From: a bacterium
GTDB taxonomy: Bacteria; 4484-113; JALSIF01
Direction: 5' to 3'
Assembly: GCA_026981635.1 (NCBI GenBank)
Contig: JALSIF010000207.1
Coordinates: 1-14,404 of the forward strand
DNA length: 14,404 nucleotides
Position 1 is the first letter of the stretch. Every line of letters begins with the position of its first letter. Below, in pieces: positions 6,606-13,542 of the stretch. Below the pieces are notes generated by a model. It ran no database searches. It was given only the letters and a program-made list of their open reading frames with translations, and was not told where the DNA came from. Both the position numbers and the translations under genes were made by a program.

Positions 6606-8081
6606 TCATCTCTTCTTGCGGCTGCGAGGGGAGCGCCGTTGGCGGCCGCCAGCCTCCGCCCTGGTCTCCTTCTGTTCCCCATTTTCTGGCTTTGCGCTCT
6701 TCTGGCCGTTTTTCTTGGCGGTTCTCCTGGTCCGCTTGCGCTCCTCCTTGGCCGGCCGGGCAGGGGTGCTCTTCTTCTCCTTCTTCTCCTCCACTCCGCA
6801 GCGCTGGTAGATGTAGTCCAGGTGCTTTAGGAAGTAGTCGTAGGAGAAGAGGTCAGAAAGCTCCTTTCGGCTGAGGTACTTTCTCACCTCCAGGTCGCGG
6901 TCCAGGTTCTCCATCAGGCCGGCCCCCCCCTCCCAGGTCTTCTTGGCGTTGCGCTGGACCAGCTCGTAGGCTTGCTCGCGGCTGAGCCCCTTCTCAATCA
7001 GGGCCAGCAGCACCCGCTGGCTAAAGATCAGCCCTCCTCCCCGGTCCAGGTTCTCCTTCATCCGCTTCTGGTTTACCTCCAGCCCCTCCAGCAGCCAGTT
7101 GGTCCTCTCCAGCAGGTAGTCGGTAAGGATCAAGCTGTCGGCCAGGGCCACCCGCTCCACCGAGGAGTGGGAGATGTCCCGCTCGTCCCACAGGGCCTGA
7201 CTCTCCAGGGTAGCCAGGGCGTTTCCCCTTATCACCCGGGCTAGGCCGCAGATGCGCTCGCTTACGATCGGATTTCGCTTGTGGGGCATGGCCGAGGAGC
7301 CCTTCTGGGCCTTGCCGAAGGGCTCGTAGAGCTCGCCGATCTCGCTTCGCTGGAGGCTGCGGATGGTGGTGGCGATCTTCTCCAGCGTCCCCCCCAGGCA
7401 GGCCAGGCAGGCCATGAGGAAAGCGTGGCGGTCCCGCTGGACGATCTGGTTGGTAATCTCGCAGCGCTTTAGGCCCAGGCGGTGGAGCACCTTCTCCTCC
7501 AGCTCAGGGGGGAGGTGGGCGTAGGTGCCCACCGCACCGCTGATCTTGCCTACGCTCACCTCCTCAAAGCTCTTCTGCAGGCGGCTGCGCTGGCGGCGAA
7601 GCTCGGTGTACCAGATCAGCGCCTTGAGACCGAAGGTGATGGGCTCGGCCTGGATGCCGTGGGTGCGGCCGGCCATCAGGGTGTGCTTGTGGGCGAGGGC
7701 CAGCTTTCTGCAGGTGGCAATCAGCCGGTCAAGCCCCTTCAGGATCAGCTCCCCCGCCTGCTTCAGGCGCAGGCCCTGGGCGGTGTCTATCACGTCGTTT
7801 GAGGTGAGCCCCAGGTGGATGTAGCGGGCCTCCTCCCCAACGTTTTCCGCCACGCACTGGAGGAAGGCGATCACATCGTGGCCCACCTCCTGCTCAATCT
7901 GGCGGATGCGGCGGAGGGAGAACTTGGCCCGCTGGCGGATCTTCTGGGCCGCCTCCCTGGGCACCCGGCCCAGCTCCGCCCAGGCGTCCACCACCGCCAG
8001 CTCCACCTCCAGCCAGCTCTGGAAGAGGCCGCGGTCGCTAAACAGGCGGCCCATCTCCCGGCGGGTGTAGCGCTCAATCAT
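6606..8081 (-). CDS. purB: Adenylosuccinate lyase with a basic C-terminal extension
   Basis: The product is 491 aa; usual bacterial PurB is about 430-460. It cleaves fumarate from SAICAR (giving AICAR) and from adenylosuccinate (giving AMP). The fumarase/aspartase superfamily fold is complete: GHDV with His68, HLGLTSNDVIDTA (89-101), GRTHGIQAEP with the general-acid-type His141, and the flexible signature loop GSSAMPHKRNP (261-271) with the catalytic serine pair 262-263. The enzyme body ends near residue 430 with the DYIYQRCGV helix. Residues 431-491 add a tail in which about 25 of 61 residues are Lys or Arg, with Glu, Gln, Ser and Pro making up much of the rest; it is probably disordered. 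The tail is in frame and ends at a clean TGA. The start ATG overlaps the purE stop (ATGA), so the two are translationally coupled. Confidence 0.96.
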   Translation of the reverse strand: MIERYTRREMGRLFSDRGLFQSWLEVELAVVDAWAELGRVPREAAQKIRQRAKFSLRRIRQIEQEVGHDVIAFLQCVAENVGEEARYIHLGLTSNDVIDTAQGLRLKQAGELILKGLDRLIATCRKLALAHKHTLMAGRTHGIQAEPITFGLKALIWYTELRRQRSRLQKSFEEVSVGKISGAVGTYAHLPPELEEKVLHRLGLKRCEITNQIVQRDRHAFLMACLACLGGTLEKIATTIRSLQRSEIGELYEPFGKAQKGSSAMPHKRNPIVSERICGLARVIRGNALATLESQALWDERDISHSSVERVALADSLILTDYLLERTNWLLEGLEVNQKRMKENLDRGGGLIFSQRVLLALIEKGLSREQAYELVQRNAKKTWEGGAGLMENLDRDLEVRKYLSRKELSDLFSYDYFLKHLDYIYQRCGVEEKKEKKSTPARPAKEERKRTRRTAKKNGQKSAKPENGEQKETRAEAGGRQRRSPRSRKKR

Positions 8082-8560
8082 GGCTCGGCAATCTCCCGGT
8101 GCTGGGCCCGGTTCTTCTCCCGAAGCTCCTCCTTGTAGTGGGCAAGCTGCTCGCGCAGGGCAGAGTCGGTGCGGGCCAGGATCTGGCAGGCCAGCAGGGC
8201 GGCGTTTCTCGCCTGGTCGATCCCCACCGTGGCCACCGGGATCCCGGGGGGCATCTGGACGATGGCCAAGAGGGCGTCAAGCCCCATCAGGGTGGCGCTG
8301 ATGGGCAGGCCGATCACCGGCAGGATGGTGAGGCTGGCCACCACCCCGGGAAGATGGGCGGCCATTCCGGCGGCGGCGATGATCACCTGGCCCCCCTCCT
8401 GCTCAAACTCCCTAACCAGCTCCCTGAGCCGCTCGGGATCGCGGTGGGCGCTGCACACCGCCATCCGGTAGGCGATGCCGAAGTTGTCCAGAGTCTTTGC
8501 CGCCGGCTCCACCTTGGGCAGGTCGGAGCCGCTTCCCATCACGATGAGTACGCTTGCCAT
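8078..8560 (-). CDS. purE: N5-carboxyaminoimidazole ribonucleotide mutase (PurE, AIR carboxylase catalytic subunit)
   Basis: The product is 160 aa, normal for bacterial PurE. It carries out the carboxylation step that yields CAIR, the substrate of PurC. Motifs are MGSGSDLP (residues 8-15), the active-site CSAHRDPERL with His39, AAAGMAAHLPG, and IVQMPPGIPVATVGI. PurE exists as the PurK-dependent mutase or as a CO2-using carboxylase. No purK is visible here, so the type is left open; the sequence looks like the common bacterial form. It is the first gene of the purE-purB-purC run; its TGA overlaps the purB ATG by 4 bases. ATG 8560 has only a weak GGA-type binding site, and a -10-like TAGAAT lies 9 bases upstream, so the mRNA may be nearly leaderless. 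Confidence 0.95.
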   Translation of the reverse strand: MASVLIVMGSGSDLPKVEPAAKTLDNFGIAYRMAVCSAHRDPERLRELVREFEQEGGQVIIAAAGMAAHLPGVVASLTILPVIGLPISATLMGLDALLAIVQMPPGIPVATVGIDQARNAALLACQILARTDSALREQLAHYKEELREKNRAQHREIAEP

Positions 8561-8569
8561 AGTCTGTCC

Positions 8570-8575
8570 ATTCTA
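8570..8575 (-). promoter_or_regulatory. Candidate -10 box of the purEBC operon
   Basis: On the minus strand this reads TAGAAT, 5 of 6 to consensus, ending 9 bases before ATG 8560. Transcription would start 1-3 bases before the start codon. No convincing -35 lies at 16-18 bases. The position between two divergent genes favours a promoter. Confidence 0.35.
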
Positions 8576-8585
8576 GATAAGTTGG

Positions 8586-8608
8586 GCGGGCGAATTTATC
8601 TCGCCTGC
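8586..8608. repeat. Inverted repeat in the purE / AAA+ divergent region
   Basis: GCGGGCGA and TCGCCTGC form an 8-bp stem with one G-T pair around a 7-base A/T-rich loop (ATTTATC). There is no T-run on either side, so it is not an intrinsic terminator. It lies just upstream of the candidate purE -10 box and could be a repressor operator; no known PurR site is recognised. Confidence 0.4.
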
Positions 8609-8641
8609 TTCGGGTAATAAATAGATGTAGGTTGGCACTAC

Positions 8642-8663
8642 CCCCTAGTGGTGAGTCTAGGGG
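8642..8663. repeat. CTAG-containing inverted repeat upstream of the AAA+ gene
   Basis: CCCCTAG (8642-8648) and CTAGGGG (8657-8663) are perfect 7-base inverted arms, 8 bases apart. More TCTAG words follow at 8671 and 8681. TTGGCA at 8632-8637 could be a -35 for the AAA+ gene, but no good -10 sits at the right distance. The dyad may be an operator for this gene. Confidence 0.4.
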
Positions 8664-8700
8664 AGCAGGGTCTAGCCGAGTCTAGGTTGAGGTATGAGCC

Positions 8701-10005
8701 ATGGGCAGGCAGGTTAAGCATCCAAAAGGCGGGGCCAAAAGCCAGGCGCTTCCCATGGGCAAGGAAAAGAAAAAGGCCAACAAGGCCGCCAAGCCCGAGC
8801 CCCTGGTCTTCGTACCCGGCAAGGGAAGCGGCATCTCCCTGGAGGGAGCTACCGAGCTTACTGTCCCCGAAGGCCGTCCCCACCCCCTGGCCGACGTGCT
8901 CAGGGTGCTGGAGGCGGAGATCATCGGCCAGGAGAGGGCCATTAAGGCCATCGTGCGCGCCCTGATGCGCGCCCACGCGGGCTTCAGGGACCCCAACCGA
9001 CCCATCGCGGTGCTCTTCTTTGCCGGTCCTACTGGGGTGGGCAAGACGGAGACGGTGCGCGCCCTGGCCAAGGCGCTCCACGGGGACTTGCGCAAGATGA
9101 TAAAGATTGACTGTTCAGAGTATGCGGAGCCCCACGCCATCAGCCGGCTGGTGGGTGCACCGCCGGGCTACATCGGCTCCGACAAGCCCCCCATCCTCTC
9201 CAAGGAGGCGGTGGGCAGCGAGCCCAACCGGATCATCCTCTTTGACGAGATTGAGAAGGCCCACTTCCGGCTCCACAACCTGCTCCTGCAGATCATGGAC
9301 GAGGGCCGGCTCACCCTGGCCATGCGGGACAAGGGGGATGACGGGGTGGTGGACATGACCAACTGCATCATCGTGCTTACCTCCAACGTGGGGGCCACCG
9401 CCATTGAGCAGACCATCATGGACAACCGCATCGGCTTCCGCCGGGGGCTGGAGGGGGATGTCCACCGGGCCGACCAGCAGATCTACGAGGCGGCCAAGCG
9501 GGCCTTCCAGCGCTCCTTCTCGCCCGAGTTCAGAAACCGGATCACCGAGTTCATCGTCTTTCGCCCCCTCTCGCGGGAGAACCTCTCGCGCATCCTACAA
9601 AAGCTCCTCATGCAGTCGGCCAACCGCTTCGCCCAGATGGGCTTTGGTCTGCAGGTGACCGAGGCGGCCAGGGAGTGGCTGATTGAGAAGGGGGTAAACA
9701 TCCAGCTTGGGGTGCGCCCGCTGGTCAAGACGGTGGAGAAGTATGTGGAGACCCCCCTGGCCGAGTATTACGCCTGGGGGCTGATTGAGCCGGGCGATCT
9801 CATCATCTGCGACCTGGGGGAGGGGGGCGAGCTCACCTTCCGCCGCCTGCCCCACGAGGTGAGCATCGTCCCCGAGGATGAGGCAGAGGAGCAGGAGGAG
9901 CTAGCCGAGGAGACCGAGGAGGACGACGACGGCGGCGAGATGGTCCGGCCCGAAGCGGAGGTGGAGGAAGAGAGGCGGAGAAAGACGGTAGCAGGCGAGG
10001 AGTAG
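8701..10005 (+). CDS. Single-domain AAA+ ATPase resembling the D2 domain of ClpA/ClpB/ClpC
   Basis: The product is 434 aa. Clp unfoldases of this class normally have about 750-860 aa with two ATPase rings; here only one exists, and it matches the second ring. A basic stretch (1-45) precedes the domain. Motifs are GQERAI, Walker A GPTGVGKT with Lys115, the pore loop PPGYIG with Tyr157, Walker B ILFDE with Asp182-Glu183, sensor 1 TSNVG, the arginine finger FRNR (277-280), and sensor 2 GVRP with Arg339. All catalytic residues are present, so an active ATP-driven remodeller is expected. An IGF tripeptide (244-246) sits between sensor 1 and the arginine finger, the place of the ClpP-docking loop in ClpA/ClpC. 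A strongly acidic tail covers about residues 390-434. ATG 8701 has GAGG 8 bases upstream. No clpP is in the window. The exact family and substrate are unknown. Confidence 0.85.
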   Translation: MGRQVKHPKGGAKSQALPMGKEKKKANKAAKPEPLVFVPGKGSGISLEGATELTVPEGRPHPLADVLRVLEAEIIGQERAIKAIVRALMRAHAGFRDPNRPIAVLFFAGPTGVGKTETVRALAKALHGDLRKMIKIDCSEYAEPHAISRLVGAPPGYIGSDKPPILSKEAVGSEPNRIILFDEIEKAHFRLHNLLLQIMDEGRLTLAMRDKGDDGVVDMTNCIIVLTSNVGATAIEQTIMDNRIGFRRGLEGDVHRADQQIYEAAKRAFQRSFSPEFRNRITEFIVFRPLSRENLSRILQKLLMQSANRFAQMGFGLQVTEAAREWLIEKGVNIQLGVRPLVKTVEKYVETPLAEYYAWGLIEPGDLIICDLGEGGELTFRRLPHEVSIVPEDEAEEQEELAEETEEDDDGGEMVRPEAEVEEERRRKTVAGEE

Positions 10006-10017
10006 GGAAATCCCTGC

Positions 10018-11160
10018 CTAGCCGGCGGTGAAGCTCTGGCCCAGGCTCTCCCCGGCCAGCCGGGAAAGCTCCTCCACCGCCTCCAGACTGGGGCTGGGAG
10101 CCTCAACCGACCGCACCAGCTCTAGGGCCCGCCGGGGAGTGTCCAGCAGGTCTAGGAAGGCGATCCTCCCCTCCATGAAGGCGTCCAGGGCAAGCTCGTT
10201 GGCCGCATTTAGGATGAGCGGACCGTGCCAGCCCAGCTCCAGGGCCTCCCGCATCAGCTCTATGGCGGGGAAGGTCTCCCCGTCCACCGGCTCAAAGGTG
10301 AGGGCGGAAAGCTCCTCCGGCGATAGGGGGGCAAAGTCAACCCTGCCCCGCTCGGGGAAGAGGAGGGCATCCTGGATGGGGTGGCGCATGTCGGGGGCGG
10401 AAAGGTGGGCGTAGAGGGCACCGTCCCTTAGCCTCACCATCCCGTGGATGAGGGACTGGGGGTGGACCAGTACCCTGACCTGCTCGTGGCGTAGGCCAAA
10501 CAGGTAGCAGGCCTCCACCAGCTCCAGTGCCTTGTTAAACAGGGTGGCGGAGTTTAGGGTGATGCGCGCGCCCATCTGCCAGGTGGGGTGGGCGAGGGCC
10601 TCCTCTACGCTCACCTTAGCCAGCTCCTTTCGGCCCCTGCCGCGGAAGGGGCCCCCCGAGCAGGTGAGCACCACCTCCACCACCTCGCTGGGGTCGGTCC
10701 CCCGCAGGAGCTGGTGGAGGGCGTTGTGCTCGCTGTCCACCGGGATCAGGTTGGCCTTGCCCCGCTGGCGGGCCACCAGCACCAGCGGTCCGCCCGCCAC
10801 CAGCGCCTCCTTGTTGGCCAGGGCCACATCTATCCCCCGCTCCAGGGCGGTCAGGGTCGGCCTCAGGCCAGCCATGCCGAAGATGGCGTTTAGCACCAGG
10901 TCCGGTTCGGTGGCCTCAATCAGGTGCTGGTTGGCGTCCTCGCCGGTGATGGCGGAGGGGGGAAGCTCGGCACCCGGGGGAGGAGAGACCACCGCCAGGG
11001 TGGCCCCAGGGTGGGGGGCGGCAAGCTCGCTCAGGGCCTGCCAGTCGGAGCGGCAGCTAAGCCCCACCACCTCAAACCTTTCGGGGTAGCAGGCCACCAC
11101 CTCCAGGGCCTGGCGGCCGATGGAGCCGGTGGCACCCAGGATGACCAGTCGGCGCTTCAT
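10018..11160 (-). CDS. dxr: 1-deoxy-D-xylulose 5-phosphate reductoisomerase
   Basis: The product is 380 aa, standard for Dxr (IspC). It converts DXP to 2-C-methyl-D-erythritol 4-phosphate with NADPH and a divalent metal, the committed step of MEP isoprenoid synthesis. Motifs in order are the NADPH-binding GATGSIG (9-15), LANKEALVAGG, the metal-binding PVDSEHNAL, the substrate loop CSGGPFRG, HPTWQMGARITLNSATL, HPQSLIHGMV and LNAANE. ATG 11160 starts right at the MKRRLVILG strand; the frame stays open upstream but that part lacks homology. No strong binding site is seen, while TATACT lies 7 bases upstream. The common LTASGG reads LTCSGG here. It follows the S8 protease gene by 46 bp and converges on the AAA+ gene with a 12-bp gap. 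No other MEP gene is in the window. Confidence 0.96.
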   Translation of the reverse strand: MKRRLVILGATGSIGRQALEVVACYPERFEVVGLSCRSDWQALSELAAPHPGATLAVVSPPPGAELPPSAITGEDANQHLIEATEPDLVLNAIFGMAGLRPTLTALERGIDVALANKEALVAGGPLVLVARQRGKANLIPVDSEHNALHQLLRGTDPSEVVEVVLTCSGGPFRGRGRKELAKVSVEEALAHPTWQMGARITLNSATLFNKALELVEACYLFGLRHEQVRVLVHPQSLIHGMVRLRDGALYAHLSAPDMRHPIQDALLFPERGRVDFAPLSPEELSALTFEPVDGETFPAIELMREALELGWHGPLILNAANELALDAFMEGRIAFLDLLDTPRRALELVRSVEAPSPSLEAVEELSRLAGESLGQSFTAG

Positions 11161-11167
11161 CACCGGC

Positions 11168-11173
11168 AGTATA
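11168..11173 (-). promoter_or_regulatory. Candidate -10 box of dxr
   Basis: On the minus strand this reads TATACT, 5 of 6 to consensus, in the 46-bp gap after the protease gene. It ends 7 bases before ATG 11160, so transcription would begin at or one base before the start codon. No clear -35 is present. Confidence 0.35.
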
Positions 11174-11206
11174 GGGAAGCGGACCCGCCGAGGGATGAGT
11201 GAAGCC

Positions 11207-13405
11207 TCAGTTGAGCACCCGGATAAGGAGAAGCTCCCGCGGATGGCGCGAGATGGAGACCAGGGCGATACCCATCCCCTTGATCCCGCTGAGGAAGGGA
11301 GGTGCATCGGCGGGGATGGGGAAGTTGTAGGTGGAGATGAGATTGCCCGTATCGGGGTCTTCCGCCGGGTTTACCTCTGGCAGGGGATACCAGGTCCAGC
11401 GACCCTCGGTGTAGTCCCCCAGGCCCAGCCAGGTTTCAGGGAGGGGGAGAGTGGAGGCGGGATCACGCTGCTCCACCAGCTGGAGGGTGATGGTCTGGGG
11501 CTGGCCGCCGTCGGCTATGGCGGGGAAGCGGAAGGCGGCGGTGGAGATGGAGGGGGGATCGTTTTGACCGATGAGCAGGGAGTCGGTGTTCAGTCTCACC
11601 GTTCCCTGGTTGGTCAGGCTGGCATTCTGACTGAGGTGGTAGGGGTTGGTGAGGTCCACCAGGTCGGTGGGGAGGGGGGGATTTAACCCATCGCCCTTCT
11701 GCTGCTTGAGGTTTAGCACCGCCTGGAGGAACTTGAGGGCGTTTACCCGCCCGTTGCCGTAGAGGCCGTCGGCCACGTCCTTGTAGCTGGTCCCGCCGGT
11801 TAGAGAGCCCACCCCGGGGAAGGTGTCCAGGTTGGTCGGGTCGGTGATCAGGTTTACCGCCTCCTGGTTGGTCATCTCCGGGTAGAGGGCGAAGCCCAGG
11901 CTCAGCACCCCGGCCACGATGGGGGTGGAGAAGCTGGTCCCCAGGGTGTTGCTCCAGCCCCGCTCCACGAAGCCGGGCTGGGAGATGGTATCGGGGGAGA
12001 GGCGCAGGCCGGGATCGGGGGTGTTGGGGAAGGGGCTCTCGCTGTCCACGACCAGCACGTCCTGGCCGGGCGCCACCAGGTCAACCCAGTCCCCGAAGGT
12101 GGACCAGGGGGCCAGGTCCTCTGCCGGCACCAGAGTGTTCTGGTTGGTCAGCCACCAGTTGGTGGTGGCGGCCACTGCCAGCACCTTGGGGAAGGCGGCG
12201 GGGAACTGCTGCTGGGTGTTGGGGGACCACTGGTCCACCGGCCGGGGAACGCTGTTGTTGCCCGCCGCGGCCACCAGCACCTTGCCCGCATCCCAGGCGT
12301 TGTTGATGGCGTCCTGCTCCGCCTGGCTGCCGAAGAAGCCGCCAAAGCTCATGCTGATCACCCTCACATCGGGCTGGGAAGCGGCGTAGTTGATGGCGGA
12401 GACGATCTCCCCGGCGGTGAGCACGTCGCCGTTGTGGTGGCCGATGCGCACCGAGAGGATGCGGCTGTAGTGGTCCACCCCCACCCAGCCGAACCCGTCG
12501 TTGCCGGTCCCCGCCGCCACCCCGGCAGTCATCGTCCCGTGGCCGGCCGCATCGTCGGGGATGCCGTTGTTGTTGTTGTCCTGACCGTCACCGGGCAGGA
12601 AGCCGCCCAGGGGGACGGCGCTGGGGTCCCCCTGGGGGACGGAGAGGTCAATGCTTGCCGGGTGCCAGCGGGCCCAGAGGTCGGGGTGGCCGAAGTCCAC
12701 CCCGCTGTCAATGATGGCGATGGCCTGCTGGTTGGAGCCGCGGGAGAAGTCCCAGGCCTGCTCCAGCTGGAGCTTCTCCACCCACCAGCGGCCCACGATG
12801 AGGAAGTTCTTCACCTGCTGGTTGGAGTTGAAGTTGTCGGGGTCAAACAGGGGGTCGTCGGGAATGAAACTTAGCCCCTTGATCTGCCCCTCCACCGAGA
12901 TGACCGGTGCCCTGAGGAATGGGGTGGGCCGGTAAGCCAGGTGGGGAACCGCATACTCAACCGCGGGGAGCTCATCCAGCTGGCTTAGCAGGGCAGAGTA
13001 GAGGCTGAGTTCGCTCTGGGAGGTGTGCTTTACCACCGGCTCCTGGTCGGCGTCGGCCACCACCCGCACCCCAACCGGGGCATACTTCACCCGCCAGAGG
13101 CGGCCGCCGGTGAAGGGAAGCTCCCCCAGGGGCACCAGCTGGTAGTCCCCCAGCCGGTCGGGGAGCTGGTCAACGGAGGAGCCAGGGGCAAGCTTTACCA
13201 GCAGCTCCCCCTCCACCACCTCCATCTTTGAGGGGTCGGCGTTGCCGTAGACCCCGGGCAGATGTGAGGTGCTCACCAGGTTAGTGGCTGAGGTGAGGGA
13301 TTGGTTGGCCGGGCCCTGGCGGTCCCTGCCCCCGCCTGAGCAACCGGCGAGGAGAGCGACCGCAAGGGCCAGTAGCCAAACTGAGCCAGCAGGTCTGAAT
13401 CTCAT
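11207..13405 (-). CDS. Secreted S8 (subtilisin-like) serine protease, predicted lipoprotein
   Basis: The product is 732 aa. A hydrophobic signal peptide ends in the lipobox LLAGC with Cys22, and the next residue is Ser, so outer-membrane or surface anchoring is plausible. Residues about 62-160 (VEGELLVKLAPG onward, then a VEYAVP strand) look like the N-terminal prodomain of fervidolysin-type subtilases. The peptidase domain spans about 195-570. The catalytic triad is Asp233 in IIDSGVDFGHPDL, His289 in GHGTMTAGVAAG, and Ser491 in GTSFSTPIVAG; the oxyanion Asn383 is in AAAGNNS. An Asp/Asn-rich insert DGQDNNNNGIPDD just before the His motif suggests a calcium loop. A C-terminal region of about 150 aa, with ETWLGLGDYTEGRWTWYPL, is not recognised. 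ATG 13405 has GGGAG 7-8 bases upstream. All catalytic residues are intact, so it should be active; the target is unknown. Confidence 0.93.
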   Translation of the reverse strand: MRFRPAGSVWLLALAVALLAGCSGGGRDRQGPANQSLTSATNLVSTSHLPGVYGNADPSKMEVVEGELLVKLAPGSSVDQLPDRLGDYQLVPLGELPFTGGRLWRVKYAPVGVRVVADADQEPVVKHTSQSELSLYSALLSQLDELPAVEYAVPHLAYRPTPFLRAPVISVEGQIKGLSFIPDDPLFDPDNFNSNQQVKNFLIVGRWWVEKLQLEQAWDFSRGSNQQAIAIIDSGVDFGHPDLWARWHPASIDLSVPQGDPSAVPLGGFLPGDGQDNNNNGIPDDAAGHGTMTAGVAAGTGNDGFGWVGVDHYSRILSVRIGHHNGDVLTAGEIVSAINYAASQPDVRVISMSFGGFFGSQAEQDAINNAWDAGKVLVAAAGNNSVPRPVDQWSPNTQQQFPAAFPKVLAVAATTNWWLTNQNTLVPAEDLAPWSTFGDWVDLVAPGQDVLVVDSESPFPNTPDPGLRLSPDTISQPGFVERGWSNTLGTSFSTPIVAGVLSLGFALYPEMTNQEAVNLITDPTNLDTFPGVGSLTGGTSYKDVADGLYGNGRVNALKFLQAVLNLKQQKGDGLNPPLPTDLVDLTNPYHLSQNASLTNQGTVRLNTDSLLIGQNDPPSISTAAFRFPAIADGGQPQTITLQLVEQRDPASTLPLPETWLGLGDYTEGRWTWYPLPEVNPAEDPDTGNLISTYNFPIPADAPPFLSGIKGMGIALVSISRHPRELLLIRVLN

Positions 13406-13542
13406 GGAAACACTCCCAGTCGTTTTGCCCCCGAAGGCGGGGCGCTAAATCTTACCCGTCCCGCCCGCTTCCTGTTCCCTATCTCCGGTCAGGGAGACTC
13501 ATCCTGCTAGTGGGTGGGGCCGGCTCCGTCTAGACTAGGCCC
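13406..13542. promoter_or_regulatory. Divergent intergenic region between the S8 protease and the glycosyltransferase
   Basis: This 137-bp stretch separates two divergent starts and contains no gene I can support. GGGAG of the protease binding site lies at its left end. On the minus strand TAAGAT near 13450 is a weak -10-like word. A small hairpin (GCCCC/GGGGC, 7-base loop, near 13428-13444) lies in the protease leader. Confidence 0.35.
13531..13536 (+). promoter_or_regulatory. Candidate -10 box of the glycosyltransferase gene
   Basis: TAGACT fits the pattern TANANT and ends exactly 6 bases before GTG 13543, so transcription would begin on the start codon. The only binding-site-like sequence is AGG at 13537-13539, which is too close. 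No -35 is convincing. Confidence 0.35.

Noticed and set aside
8561-8700. A purine riboswitch ahead of purE.
   Set aside because: The likely leader is too short, and I see no three-way junction pattern.
10006-10017. A short AGGG/CCCT dyad between the AAA+ gene and dxr as a shared terminator.
   Set aside because: The stem is only about 4 bp and no T-run follows on either strand.
11161-11307. Upstream extension of the dxr reading frame.
   Set aside because: It overlaps the end of the protease gene, is low in family similarity, and Dxr normally begins at the GATGSIG strand just after ATG 11160.
11120-11686. A 188-codon Gly-rich plus-strand frame at the end of the protease gene.
   Set aside because: It is a shadow of the minus-strand protease and dxr genes, with composition reflecting their codon bias.
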